In this document: one piece after another, positions 20,634 through 33,428 of the stretch | Numbering within the stretch: the stretch's first letter is position 1 | How the letters are laid out: each line of letters opens with the position of its first letter | Assembly (NCBI GenBank): GCA_030704615.1 | Contig: CM060732.1 | Coordinates: forward strand, 54,167,053 to 54,231,052 | Direction: 5' to 3' | Origin: Takakia lepidozioides | Taxonomy: Eukaryota > Streptophyta > Takakiopsida > Takakiales > Takakiaceae | Length of the DNA stretch: 64,000 nt | The notes under the pieces: generated by a model | What the model was told of the DNA's origin: nothing | Database searches by the model: none | The model's input: only the letters and a program-made list of their open reading frames with translations | Translations under genes and position numbers: made by a program

Positions 20634-21452
20634 GAGAGAGGGGGCAACAAAGAAAAAACAAAAAGGTGGGGGGGGGAAGTGACTAAGCAGCAGCTGCTCA
20701 GTCACTCCCCCCAGGTCTTCTTTTTTTCTTTTTTGTTTCTTGATCTGTCCCTCTCTCTGTCCCCCTCTCCCTCTCTTTCTCTCTCTCTCCTCTCTTTTGT
20801 GCTACTCACAAAAAAAATAAAACCACAAAGGGAAGGAGGGGGTCCGGAAAAAATTAAAAAGAGAGAGGGAGAGAGTGAGAAGATATTCATGTCATGTCAA
20901 GACATGGACAAGACCCATAAGGGTCATTGTCAATTAAAGACATAAACAACCCTAGACATGGCACTATCTCACACTTCCATTCTTGTCAAATCATCCCAAA
21001 TGACACCACCCAATCATCCAAGACAAAACAGGGTGGGAGGGCGGGGTTCGTTCTTGTGTGGGACAAGATAAGATATTGCCACCTATATGCAAGTTGCAAG
21101 GCATCTTGGTTCAGCCTGCTCACATACCTTACCAGCAGGTCATATATTAAAGGAGCACAAAATGTTGAGGTCATGCAAAGGGCAAGGTACCATGGTCCAG
21201 CCTGCCCTATTACCATTTCAAGACACATTTTCAAACATACATCTTGGGCATGACACACAGGTTGCAACATCTTACCTTATCAGCATTTAATTACAGCAGA
21301 TTATGCACCAGCCAAGGCATAAGGACCAGCCTGCAATTTTTCAGAATCAAAACATGCTTCCAAGCAATCCTACTTGGGCATGAAAAAATAGATTCCATAC
21401 CATTTGTACTCACCCCGAGACATGTAATCATACAAGGTATCAAGGGAATGTG
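20634..21452 (+). repeat. Dispersed direct repeat, copy 2
   Basis: Second copy of the 8163-8960 repeat, in the same orientation. It includes the paired words agcagctgctcagtcactcccc, a CT-rich tract, and a ~145 bp final block (aaggcataaggaccagcctgc ... aagggaatgtga) that is nearly identical in both copies. Confidence 0.7.
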
Positions 21453-23884
21453 ATGTAGTGTGAAAAGAAAGGGCATAAATCCCCTTCTACTAATAATTCT
21501 AAATCTGTTCTTCTAGTGTAGCATCCACTTGCTAGTCCAAGACCAACACAGAGCTTAAAAAGCCCTATGTATTGTTCATGATCAGAGTTCATGTGTCCTC
21601 ATCCACGCCGCAGCGGAAGAGAAGACATGGATGGGACTGGGAAGCTTCTCCATTTTTATCTCTCAGATTATATAGGCAAGGCATGCAATGTCAATAAAAT
21701 TGTTGTGATGTTACGTGACCCCAACAACACTCTATGTCGGCAAATGCATAGCCCGTGAGGCAATTTCACTTCTTGCAATGCTTGTCTGGAACTCCCTTAG
21801 ATGATCAACCAAAATTTGAGAAGGCATCAAGGATCTACCACAAAGTGCAGGTCTGATAAGTCATCTACAACTCATGGTTTTCCCTCTTTGTCTCTCAATT
21901 GACCATCCTATTCATTACCCATTTTACTGTGCAGCTCTCTCCCTTCCCAAATTTTTTTTCTCCCCTTTCAGATACAAGTACCCAGCTCTATTATCCAACC
22001 TAGATCTATATGCAATGTCGACGCGCCCAGCCAGATATCTAGTGAAATCATCTTGAAAATTTAACCTGGAACACACAAGCATCACCACTTCCTACATGAG
22101 TCCTTCTCTCATCCCAAACAAACCCCCATTGACCATACAAGCATTCCACCTTTGTATTCAGCTTCCAATGCACAGGTTGCCCCAAGCTGAACAATCTTTC
22201 TCTAATAATGCAGGTGTACTAAACAGATTGCAGGAAATTAACCTATCATCACTCAATTGTGTGTATGTGGCATATGTAACACCCCCTTAACTCTGACAGA
22301 ATCACAGAAGCATCCCTAATTCATACACTATGATAAAAGACAGCAGGCCTTGCTGGTTTGTACTCTACTATGCTCAAAATTGCATGTGCAATTGACATGA
22401 GAAGCCCAATGCAGCAGTGGGACCAGATTCATGATACTAAAACCAGTATATCAAGAGCAAAGAAGCATCACACACTCAGTGACAATGGGAGGGATGCATC
22501 TCCCTCTATCAACATTTCAGTAGACCCATGCATCATCTCCCCTTCTCTCTACATCCTCCTTGGTTTGAAGGGTCAAAGCACACTAATATGACCCAAAAAA
22601 AATGTCACAAATTGTTTTCCAGCACAGTCGATCCATATTTAGGATATAGAGTTCAGTATGAAACCATAGAGACATTATATCATTGGAAAGCCCTTGAAGT
22701 TCTTGTCATGCATATATAATTTTTTTTGTGATTTGACAAGTTTAAGGGGTCTTAAAAGAGTCTTGAATAACACAAGGTTCAAATGTCCCAAAATGTTATA
22801 GTCTTTTATGACTCATTTTCACACCCATAACATGTGAAGGTCCTATTAGGGATTTTCATGTGTTTATGTAAGGTATAGAAGACAGTAGACCTGCAAACCA
22901 GAAAAACCCATTATCATAGGAATTTTCTACTACGCGGTATGCATAACTTAGGGGCACCAAACTTTGGTATTACTAAACCTCAAAATTTGAACATAGTTCT
23001 TTCACCAAAAGTGTTTAGCTACTGAAAAAAAAAAAGGCCATGTCCTTGAAATGACTACAAGGTCCTCCAATTTTGAATTTGAGGCCAAAATGAGTTCTTA
23101 CAAATAGTATATTATTCATTGTAAATTGTTTTAAAATTAAAAATATATCGAAGAAACTCCTAAAAATTATATGAGCATCTGCAGCACTGAAGTAGGCATC
23201 AAAGACACCAAACCCAGCTTGGATGCGATGAGGGGAAAACAAATGGTGGCAAACGGAAATCGAGTTAGTATCATAAACTCAAAATTAGTGGTGTACGAGC
23301 AAAATTGGAGGTGTACAAGAGGGTGTACGAGCATCCGATGGATGGGGTTGAGATGCCCACTCTCATCTGTCAATTTCATCACGTTTTCATCGCAACATGT
23401 CAGTGTCCACGCGTCGCGATGTAACGCGCCAGTAGTCAAAATTTAGTCATTTTCAAGAATGTCAGTGGTACACATTAGCATGCTTTCACCCTGAAATCAG
23501 GCCGACTCCATTCCATTTTCAAAAGTCTTATCTCCTACATCAGTCTTGCTTGAGAGCTCATAAGTCCAAGCAACAACAACTATTCCTAAGTGAAAGAAGC
23601 CCCTAATCATTGCACTTAGTTGTTCTTATATCTTCCCTTAAGCGGTGGATGTCTATCTGTCGGTTCATCCCCCTTTCCCGCTTCTGCTGCCAGCTCGATC
23701 TCATCTGCCGTTGTCACTACAATACTGGCGCACCCAGAAAGACATCATACATTACTCTATGGTGCCAAAATCTTTCACTACCGCCTCAGCAGCCGTCATA
23801 AATTTTCAACAACTTGAAAATTGTAGCACGAATCACCACACCGCTAGTCATTTCCGCCCCTTCCTTCATCACGTTTTTTTTTTT
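21453..23884. other. Long AT-rich stretch, no gene seen
   Basis: About 2.4 kb without a recognisable domain on either strand. The longest frames are under 110 codons and overlap each other. A 17-T run precedes the GC-rich block at its end. Confidence 0.5.
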
Positions 23885-23889
23885 TTTTT

Positions 23890-24125
23890 TATGCCTGAAC
23901 GTTGCAAGTCGCACCGGCGCCGCGGCCAAAGGGGTCCCGGGGGGTTTGCGATTCCCCGAGGACGCTAATTAGCGACGTTCCGGGAGCGACGTCTCTGCGA
24001 CTTCTCGACGTTGCAAAATGCCCCCGGCGCGCCCGGGCGCCGTAGAGTATTTCCGTCGCTAATCGCGGCGGTTGGAGGTCGCTGGGGCATCGCTAAACCA
24101 CCCAACCACGCCCCCCCCCCAAACG
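23890..24125. other. GC-rich block with palindromic words
   Basis: A sharply GC-rich stretch of ~235 bp inside AT-rich DNA. It is dense in CpG and contains gctaattagc (a perfect palindrome) and several copies of gcgacgt/acgtcgc-type words; ttagcgacg recurs inverted as cgtcgctaa. It may be a small transposon or a foreign fragment. No coding frame is convincing. Confidence 0.5.
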
Positions 24126-25550
24126 TAGTAGTGTACATCGTTGGCCAATAATAGCCCATCCTTAGTGCCTTCTACATCGTCAATCTCCCCGCAAAGTGTT
24201 TGTCTTACATCCATGTTTGTGACTGCCTAAAGTAGAACTCAATCTTGCACATCAACCTTGTTGGTAGTGGAAGTGCATAGTTATGCAGTGAAAATGGGAA
24301 CCCAACTTGACAAGGGAGGAGGATGGGATTGTTGTCTCATCCTTAGAGTCTGTCCAACTGTATGTGTGATGGAAAAGTATGATACTATGCAGTACCATCT
24401 CTCTGCCCAAGTTGGGCGCACGGTCTATGGCAACATGGGTACATCAAATGTACATTCTATCCTGTAAGATATGTAGATGCATTTTCAAAGGTCCATTGAG
24501 ATTCATGGCATCCAATCGGAACTTTTATGCAATGATATGGGGATTGATGATAAGGAAGTAGATGCTTTGCCTCAAAAGGTTTTGTCTGTTTGAAAATGTG
24601 CCAAGCTAAATGTGCCAGCACAATGCACATAGTTATATTCCAATACACTCAATACAGATATTCCGTAGGTGAGCCAGCTTTGCTTCATCAAGTACTGCCA
24701 CACCTCTTGCTTGTCTCCATGCAATCTTTATCATGCATCCATGGTGGTCTTGCAACAATAGCTATTATAACATGCCAGAAGTTCTTTCATGGAATGATAC
24801 CTTGTAGTTGACATACAACAGTTTGCAAAGCAAAATGATAGCCAAAAACTGCCAAGCGAAAGCTGCCTTTCAGACTTGGAGTCAATTTCAAATTGACTGT
24901 ACCCATCACCAACTTAGCATTGGCTTTCTTCTGAGCTGAATTGCCCAGACTTTACTAAACAATGGACGTTCGTATTTGTCAATTGTAGATATTATATTTC
25001 ACGATTGTCTCTACAGGATAAAAATGCTTGACTGATTTCGGTCGATTTATATATCTATGAATGTTCGAATGACATTTCACATCTATTGAATTTGGAGGAA
25101 GATCTTTCAGAATACTTGGTGGTTTTAGTACGAATGCACGTTCTTCAAAGCCTAGAGGGTGATGTGTTGATAAAAAAACATTTTCTTGATGAATGATGTA
25201 ATGATATAGAGAGAATGAAGTATACTGCTAATTGATCAGGCATTTGTTGAGCGTTTAAAAATGCGTTGCCCATATGTTTTATATGTTTTGTTGCTTTAGT
25301 TTATTCTTGTTTACATGTTGTAAGGACCTTTTGTAATTCTTTGGTGATGGTTTTGTTGACTTTTGTGAGATATGATGTACAATATGTAGCAACTGCGTAG
25401 GGATACAAAATAAATTGCACATCGGTGTTTGTGTGCCATAGAGGACCGACGATTTTCCCAAAATCCTCCTCTCCCGCTTTGAAAGACTAGTACCTTGAAA
25501 ATTGAGCTGATACTAATTAGTGCTGCTTAGTCCACTCAGCCAAAGTAACA
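24126..25550. other. AT-rich stretch, no gene seen
   Basis: Short frames only, with no recognised domain, RNA gene or repeat structure. Confidence 0.45.
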
Positions 25551-25787
25551 TCAATACGTATGTCCATTGGTTTGCATTTTAAAAATATAGTGGGTTTGCA
25601 TAAGTCGACTTCTCAATGTGTTTTTATCTAATTGTAGTAACAAAAGAAATTCTTCAAAATATATGTTTTTCCCAATACCATATTCCTGTACTTCTTTAAA
25701 AATATGTAATGCGATGTTTTCTAGTTCGTTTATTTGGTCGTTTGTTTCCAATAGAGTCAAAATCTTTGTTTCCTTCATCATAGGGTA
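25551..25787 (-). pseudogene. Helitron protein scrap
   Basis: A 76-codon frame reads INELENIALHIFKEVQEYGI, then FEEFLLLLQLDKNTLRSRLM. This resembles the stretch of Helitron proteins with the FEEFL...L.L..NTY..ALR pattern, near the DUF6570 region. It is a small isolated piece, on the opposite strand to the Helitron at 5266-7496. Confidence 0.5.
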
Positions 25788-27639
25788 GTAGCTTCACCAG
25801 AATAAAGGAGGCTTGTGCTGGCGACAGCCCATTGGGCCCTTTTTTTTTTTCCTGCTTTCTCCTTTCTCTGCACTTAAATGCACTAGGATTGAGTGAGAAA
25901 AATTCTCAAGTTGCTGTGCATACCTACCTAGGAAGTGAGTTTCATGCTTTATGTCTTTGTTGTCAGATTATGGTTCGATTTGCATGAAAAGTGCCGAACA
26001 TTGGGAATAGTCGCGATTACGAATATGACTAAGGCATAAGGCGCTCCAATGTGCAAGAAGCTTCGTTCAGCAGGGGGGATCAACCAGACGTCCAAAAAGC
26101 TAAAGGAGGGCATCTATGACGGTGAAGTTGTACATCATGCATGTTTTCTAGTAACATTTCGCTATCACTAGTAACATATTTATCGATGAACAATTCTATT
26201 TCACAATCTTGTGCTATTCTATGTATAGGTGCATTTTAATCCATAAAAATGATCCTTGATCGTGTTCCGCAACTTTCAAATTCAGCTGTGAAAAAATAAT
26301 CGTGGACGGTTCCAAATAGGTTGTTATCTTTTTATCAGAAGTTTTCGAAATGAGTTCATTCGTCATGGTTTGGTTTGTGACTTAAATTCACATAAAGTTT
26401 TTGTAATGGGGTCTATTTACTTTTAGCACTTGTGAATGTTACAAAAAAAGTTGGCGGGCCAAGCTGACGTATCATAACAAAACTTCTTTCCGTTCACGCT
26501 CTAAATGGTATGATGATGTTCTTATATGTTCCAATTCTCTATAACCTATACCAGATCGAAGGTTGTTATCTAAGTTTAGTTTATTGGCCTTACATCAACT
26601 AGCGTCCTTGCACTTTTTCTTTTCTAATATGTATCTAAGATTATGACAAAATACAATCGATGATGATTTTGATTGCCTTAAACGTGCTCGATACAGGAAA
26701 TGACACGTGGCAGAGTGTTCGCTCTCCATGACTGCGAACTATGACTATGGGCGTACAAATCCGATTGCAACACGTGGCACGTTGCAGTTTTTACACGTGG
26801 TCCCTCAACAGATTGACATGTGTCATGATGGGTGTTTTTATGGGGTGTATTGCTATTTTTTTTACATATTTATATTTCTACCACGTGGTGTAGTACTATT
26901 GGAGAGTGAAAATAGATGTAGTCATTATTATGACTATGATAGCAGGCATGTATATGTCTATTACAACAATGAAATATAATATATAATACAAAGAGAACAA
27001 GGCAACAAGACATAACTGCAACAAGCTGAGCAAAACCAAGAGATTGTGCACCATCTCTATTTACCAATCTATTTATCATTATCATTTTTGTTGCAATCTA
27101 AAAATACATAAAATAGTCACATGTTCTCATGTGAATTATATTGTCTAACTATGACACTTTGAAAAGTGTTCACCCAGAATCTTCTAACTACTCATGTATT
27201 CCATCAATCTGCAAACCATCAAAGACTAAGGCTTGCATGGCTTTAAGAATTACTACAACAAGGACATCTGTTTGTTTTCCAAGTTCTTGCATAAGATGCA
27301 CCAACCAACATTGCATTATGAGACACTCACTCGCTATACTCCAAAGCGTCTAGGGAAGGTCATTGAGCAACCTGCCAAAGCGGAAACAATTAAGAGAATT
27401 ATCTAATACCATATATGAAAAACCAATGCCAGTGTTGTTTATGGTAACTTCTATCCCATGGACTCGTAAACAAAGCAAAGCAAAAAGCTTGGTGTGTGTT
27501 GGCGAAGTCATCAGATACTTCACAAAGAAACATGCACTAAAAATGAGAGCCAGGAGGATAGGAAGGTCACTCACGTTTATACAAAGACGTCTTGCCCATT
27601 GCCCAACACCCTGCGTCACCCACACTCTATCTCTACTCC
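25788..27639. other. AT-rich stretch with a G-box cluster, no gene seen
   Basis: No convincing coding frame. The only notable content is four CACGTG motifs, listed separately. Confidence 0.45.
26704..26887. promoter_or_regulatory. Cluster of four G-box/ABRE-like motifs
   Basis: CACGTG occurs at 26704-26709, 26771-26776, 26794-26799 and 26882-26887. Three lie in an acacgtgg context, and the first two read CACGTGGC, the ABRE form bound by plant bZIP factors. No gene is visible next to them. Confidence 0.4.
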
Positions 27640-28300
27640 TTCAGCTATCCATGCCTCTACACAAATCAAGCATTCATCTTTGTTTTGCTGCTAGCAGCTG
27701 ACAATGACAACCTACATTTGTTCTAGGAAACACCCAACTCAGCGTAGCACACTAGTTCCTATGCTCAATTGCGTCTGCTACTATCTGAAATGTAGCAGAC
27801 ATTCACCTTTCTGCCTCGGTTGACCCAGCAGTGACTGGGCTCAGATAAGTATTCATTCCACAGCTTCTCCTCATCTATGTTATCTGTTTTTTTACACTTT
27901 TCTGTTGTCACATTGGCAGTATCATGTCAAAATTACTCCAATTTAGATTCACTCAACCAGCTAACTTGCAGAATTGAACATGGAAATTTATGGCCGATTC
28001 TGATAAGAGGGAAAAACAGGGTGAAATGTGTTGAAGAAGATGCCTTCATTAGCAGTGCCTGATTTTATCACTTGTGCCGCTGCTGCCAGTTGACCATCTA
28101 CCCATGCAGGTTTCTTGTAGTTATTGATCCATAGGGAATTACAGGTAATCTTGTGCTTGAAATCTGGCCCTCTTGGATGTATCTGGACCCACACAAAATC
28201 CCTGCTCATTCAGCTATCCATGCCTCTGCACAAAATCATGCATACATCCTCGCCTTGCTGCTAGCAGCTGACAATGATAGCCTAGAATTGTCAAAGCAAA
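27640..28300. repeat. Recurring module around ctgctagcagctgacaatga
   Basis: The word series cagctatccatgcctct, gcatacatcc and gctagcagctgacaatga appears at about 27640-27720, 28205-28300 and 29458-29560, and inverted near 57150-57250. A second word series, gagggcaaaacaggctgaaat, follows or precedes it. These are parts of a larger dispersed repeat. Confidence 0.6.
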
Positions 28301-28855
28301 CACTAGCAGGGAAAACAGGTGAAATATGTTGAAGAAGGTACCTTCACCCCTTTCCCCATCATTTGCTTTCAGGTGTCCAAAGCCCCATCCCGCGCTCCTG
28401 CTCTGCACACCCTGCAAGCATCGCATTCCACGACACCACATCTGGTTCAGCCATAGTGTTGAACACTCCCTTGGCATCCTCAATGCTCCCACATTTAGCA
28501 TACATGGCCACCACAGCAATGCTCAGGATGACATCTGGTACAATTGCAGATTTGATGATGTCACCAGGGATCTCTTTGCCCTTTTCTAGGGCTGCCAGAC
28601 GCACTGCAAACGCACACAAACGTTATGTTGGCGGCCTTCACCCCTTCCCCCATCATTTGCTCAAAGGTTGGAGCCTCCGTCCCGCACCCCAGCTGTGCAT
28701 ACCCTGCAAGCATCGCACTATACGACACCACATCTCGTTCAGCCACAGTGTTGAACACTCCCTTGGCATCCTCGATGCACCCACATTTGGCATACATGTC
28801 CAGCAGGGCAGGGCCAGTGTTCAGAAGGACATGTGGTAATTTGACAGGCATTCAC
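28300..28855 (-). pseudogene. PPR protein pseudogene fragment
   Basis: Two frames carry plant-type PPR repeats: LLDMYAKCGCIEDAKGVFNT and AERDVVSYSAMLAGYAQLG in 28561-28851, and AMYAKCGSIEDAKGVFNTMA with PDVVSWNAMLAGCA in 28359-28619. A frameshift near 28600 separates them, and there is no start, no mitochondrial or plastid targeting signal and no C-terminal E/DYW domain. Such proteins normally edit or process organelle RNA. This is a two-repeat remnant embedded in a dispersed repeat. Confidence 0.75.
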
Positions 28856-29194
28856 CTCCTGACTTGGCTGTTCCCAACCCATTCTGCCATTGGCAAGAAA
28901 TTCCACAGAAACTGATAGTTGTCTGTTTGATGTATTCCTTGCTTTCTTACAGCCTGTACTGTGACACGCGTAATGCTCTTGCTGTGTTGAATCATTTCAC
29001 GCCTTCAGGTTTCAGAACAAACATTACCGTCTTTCTTATCAGACACGTGCACCAAGACAGAATCTCACCAAAAGATTGTTGGTGTTCAACAGTACCATAC
29101 ATGAAGATAACCAGCACCAAAAGGGCATATGAAGATTACACTGCTCTCCACTGGTATTAACCTGCACCAGGACTTTCAATGGTTGTCTTCTAGT
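28856..29194. other. No gene seen
   Basis: A 98-codon frame (28864-29160) has no recognisable domain. The stretch lies between the PPR remnant and the inverted-duplication arm. Confidence 0.4.
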
Positions 29195-30610
29195 ACACCC
29201 ACGGCCCGCTGTAAATGGCTTGCAACCTACAGATTTTCAAGAGAGCTCATTACCATGAAAATTTAAAAATTGGCTTTACAAACCTAATAATTCAAGCATA
29301 ATCAGCATTCAAGCTAAGGAAGCTTTACAAGCATTGTGTTGCGAGTAAAGCCTTGGCAATGTCACCAGGAAATCCCTGGCTGAATGGATGACACTGAAAT
29401 AATGGAGCTTGAAATCCGGCCCTCTTGGACGAATCTGGGCCTACACTCTATCCCTGCTCCTTCAGCTATCTATGCCTCTGCACAAAATCATGCATACATC
29501 CTTGCCTTCCTGCTAGCAGCTGACAATGACAACCTAGAATTGTTCCAGCAAACACCCCCAACCCTACATATCAACGAGCAATGACCTAACTTACAAAATT
29601 CAATATGCATCTCAGGGCCGAGTCTGATGAGAGGGCAAAACAGGCTGAAATAGGTCGAAGAAGAAGGTGCCCTCACCACATTGGCCTTGACCTTGTATCA
29701 TGACCCATGGAGGATTTGACCGACCATCAACCCAAAAGGACCTCTTGTGTGTGATGTTTATGTCTTGTAGTTAGGTAATGTCGGATTGGTCTGTGAGAAC
29801 CTGCACCACGGTGCAGCTGAGCAGGCAGACATTGAAACACGGCCTGCTAAGACCAAGTTGACTCTCCCAAGAACCTTGTAAACATCAGGAAGAATATCAA
29901 ATCATGGTACTAACAGGAGCCAACAGCCCACATTTGCAGGATGGACAAACTTCTTCACATCGTACATTAAAAAAAAGCCACACCTTGCGATTGCGGTTGT
30001 CGCACCATCATGAAGGATCTCTAAAAAATTCATGCCAGCTCTGCTCCATGATTCAAATTCAGGGCCGAGTCTGATGAGAGGGCAAAACAAGCTGAAATAG
30101 GTTGAAGAATAAGGTGCCCTCACCACATTGTCCTCGACCTTGTGTCATGATCCATGGAGGATTTGACTGACCATGAACCCAAGAGGACCTCTTGTGTGTG
30201 CTGCTTGTGTCTGTAGTTAGGTAATGTCGGATTGGTCAGTGAGAACCACCTTGGTGCAGCTGAGCGGATAGAGATTGAAACACGGCCTGCTAAGACCAAG
30301 CTGAATCTCCCAAGAACGGCGAGTTCCCAGCCGAAACCTCCTCGAACACATACCCTAGCACCTCCTCACACACATATCCTAGCATTTCTAGGATGCTTGC
30401 TTCAGATGCGAAGGTTGGTCCAACTGCGGGCCTCCCATGCATGTTTGCCCTCCCTCCCGCTCGTTCGCTCTAAGTCCCAGCCCTCTCTCTCTCCCTCCCG
30501 CTCGCTCTAAGTCTATTCACGGCTACCGTGATAGGCAACTTTTTAAGTTTTTCAACCTTTTTGTAAACCCTAAAAGCTCATTTTTTATTTTTTTTCTTTT
30601 ATTTATTTTT

Positions 30611-30798
30611 CTTGAAGGAACGCACACGCCCTTGAGGAGGGGGAAAAATTCACCCGCCTTCATTTATGGGCCATAAGACCTACAGGACGATCAACGCCCA
30701 GACACACCGTCAAGAACAATCCCACACACCGGATAAGGGCAGTGGGTTTGAAGCCCAAACCACCAGAGCGACACACTGTGCACTTACGAGCCGATGTG
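30611..30798 (-). mobile_element. tRNA-derived SINE copy S1
   Basis: Reverse complement of the SINE seen at 55669-55850 and related to 54832-55028. Shared words are gggccataag-cctacagg, gatcaacgcccagaca and cgagccgatgtg. The B box is partly decayed (gggtttgaagccc). It sits inside arm A. Confidence 0.6.
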
Positions 30799-30885
30799 TT
30801 TTTTTTTTTTTTTTTTTGGTTTTTTTTGGTTTTTTTTATAATTCATTCTAGTGGTCGGAGTCTTTGTTTTTTCAAAATATAAATA

Positions 30886-30888
<3 letters not shown>

Positions 30889-30930
<42 letters not shown>
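30889..30930. repeat. AT dinucleotide microsatellite
   Basis: About 20 AT units with one interruption near the end, inside arm A. The same place in arm B has lost the run. Confidence 0.9.
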
Positions 30931-31276
30931 ACCAGAAAAGCACGTGCAGTCATGTAGTGATTCATCCACATGATGATCTGGAAGAATGCATTAGAATGAG
31001 AGTCATGAAGTCATATGTCTGTCTAACAATATGCACACGTCATTCCAGTGTAGCCATGACCATGACTGATAGTCATATCTGCCATGCCAATATTCGTGGT
31101 CAAACATGTTTGACCTGTGTTGCGCAGAGTCCGGAGCCATGCAATCGCATATACGCCTTCCCCATACCTACATTATGACTTCAAAAGCATTTTACGACTG
31201 CAAATGGCAATTCTATCACAAATCTGTCATGACTGCGCACCCATGGGAGTCATAAAAGCCGCAATGTGTTGTAGTG

Positions 31277-32480
31277 CTTACCAAGGCCCAACGTCAGGTT
31301 CAAGGGCCTTTGAAAGTGGTCGTTGCTAGCCCAATGTTGTCGATGAGGGAGGAGGAGACGAGGAGGGCCAATGAAGTGGCCGAGATAGCAAAGTGCCTCG
31401 AAGTAGTCAAGCCAGGTGAGGGCTTCTACCCTGCTACGCATTTTGGGGGGGAGGTATGGGCCGGTTTAATGGAGCGGCCTAGCCGATCAGCGACGCCGCC
31501 CCCTGAGCTTGCGGTTAGCAAAAAAGGCCCTGGACTACGGGGTGCCGCCGTCGGCTATGCTCCACATTTGGAATCTACTTCCAGTGGCGCTCCGGGAGGG
31601 GATAGCGTGGGCACATCCGGCAACGGGGACTCCTGCCACATCGGGTGACACCGGGGGCGAGTCGAACAAGCTTGCAAAGGTACAACTGTCACACTTGGTT
31701 CCATGTTTTGTCATTTCCTTTGCATGGATGATTTTCTTTGTTGTTTGTTTCTTTTTTTGAATTTGGGGGGGTTATTTGTCTTCAAGAGGCAGCAACATGG
31801 CTGGCCTCATTGGTGCAGTCTGGTGGGGTTGCCAATGAGGGAGAGCACGTGGTGTTCATGACGGACCCGAACACCAAAGGTAAGAAGAAGAGGCCTCGAC
31901 CTCCCGAGATCTCTTTTACCATCAATGAAGGGGTTGCCGAGGCGAGAGAGAGAATGGAGAGGGAGAAGGAGAGAGATGAAGTAGCGGGGAAGGGGAAGGA
32001 AAAGAAGAAGAAGAAGAAGAAGTCACATGGAGAGGAAGGGATGAGTGTGCATGCGGGGGAGGGCAGTGGGGTAACAAAAGAGCAGTGGAAGGAGGCTACA
32101 AAGAAATGAGAGGGTGGGAAGAAGAACATCACCTTGGCGATAGAGGACGTGGCTTTGGCAAAGATCGTGGTGCCACTGGTGGAGGTGAATTGCCATGGTA
32201 ACCCCTGCGATGCAATCTGGGAGGCTATGAAGAAGCCAGCCTTCGAACTCACAATGAGGTGGTTCCCTTTGTAGATTGAGTGGGCTGATCAGCACCTTGG
32301 CGCGAAGCGGGTGTATGTCCGTGAGTTAGACTGTCGATTTCCGGGCAATTGGAAGGGTGATGGAGATGGTGGGGCAAAACTTGAAGGACGGGAGGTACCG
32401 TGCCAAACAGATCATTCGGAGGGCAATGGAAAAGGGGGCCATACCCAAACCACCTTATGGAATTACACAAGTTGACAAAT
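31277..32480 (+). pseudogene. Unrecognised decayed coding region
   Basis: Three frames in a row look coding by composition: 31274-31648 (acidic start, then Pro/Ser-rich), 31738-32109 (a highly charged stretch with a run of lysines at about 32002-32020) and a trace to about 32475 (LAKIVVPLVEVNCHGNP, then WEAMKKPAFELTMRWFPL). Stops at 32107 and 32272 interrupt the trace. I do not recognise the protein. It starts directly at the CACTA-type end of arm A, so it may be flanking host sequence or cargo. Confidence 0.3.
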
Positions 32481-33428
32481 CCTGAATCATTTCACCTTCC
32501 ATTTGTCGCATGTGCATTAGTGAGGTGGATTTGATGCAACGTTTGATGCTCGATCATTGCATTACGTTGCTCGAAAGGGTGCCCTGAGATTGAGAAATTT
32601 TGAACATATTGGGAATCCAAAGTAACACGAAGATCCGGAAGTTTCTTTAGAGAGTTTCATAAGTTGCAGTTTCAAACAAAATGTGAAGTGCTTAGTGTGT
32701 GTTGGTGACTTTCCATGGCAACCACAAGATTGCCGTTGACATCGCTGAACCATATTTCTCGTACCTGCAAAAATCTTGACAAGTCCCTGGATTTCTAAGA
32801 GAATGTATTGGGTTTTGCGCTGATAAAGAGACCCGGATCTTTTAATTTCGATGGAGCTTGACCTCTGCAGCATACCTTTCAAGTCGTAGGAAGTAAACGT
32901 AAATGCCCGATCCTTATTATGGTGGATTTACTACCATCCCGAGATCATCACTCAAGGACCTGTGGCGAATAGACCTTTCCAATCCGACCACACACTTTTG
33001 TGTGCCATCTGTCCTAGATTTTGACTCGACGGTAGATAACTAGCCACTGCCGGCCTGATGTTGGTGTTGGTCTGATTTTGCTTAGATATTTCAGGGATGC
33101 CTCTTCTGCTGTCTATACATCTACGTACAATTTGTAAACTACTGAGATGCTGGAACAAGAGTAATCAAAGCATGTCGATAATGTCGACCAACTCTGCAGG
33201 AAATCCCTTCCAGCAGAACTAGCAAAATCAGTCCTACAGGTCAGAACATGGTTGAGCCTGGACTAATTATGTACGATTGGCTTGTGATTGTACGTGCAGT
33301 TTGACACCTTCAGCAGCTTGATAGGGTCCCTGCGGGAAGCTCATCTTGGTTGCTTGAGAGATACTCAGTTCATGATCTATGTGCTGCATTGGATTGTACC
33401 CAGGTTTCTGCCAAATATGCTGTCCTAC
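32481..33428. other. No gene seen; 3' flank of the VOC gene
   Basis: Short frames on both strands without a recognisable domain. The part next to 33428 probably contains the VOC gene's 3' UTR. Confidence 0.45.

Larger units (their letters stand above)
29195..31276. repeat. Large inverted duplication, arm A
   Basis: About 2.1 kb that recurs in reverse at 55202-57486. Arm A ends at 31276 in a CACTA-type terminus (gttgtagtg). Inside are two units of a ~440-bp tandem marked by acacggcctgctaagaccaag (about 29840 and 30280), a SINE copy and an AT microsatellite. No transposase was found. Confidence 0.8.

Noticed and set aside
20679-20945. Small frames in the CT/GA-rich tracts (also 8080-8361)
   Set aside because: Low-complexity translation with no domain.
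31738-32109. Lysine-rich frame as a nuclear protein gene
   Set aside because: No domain, and a stop follows directly in a trace that continues; kept only as part of an unrecognised decayed region.
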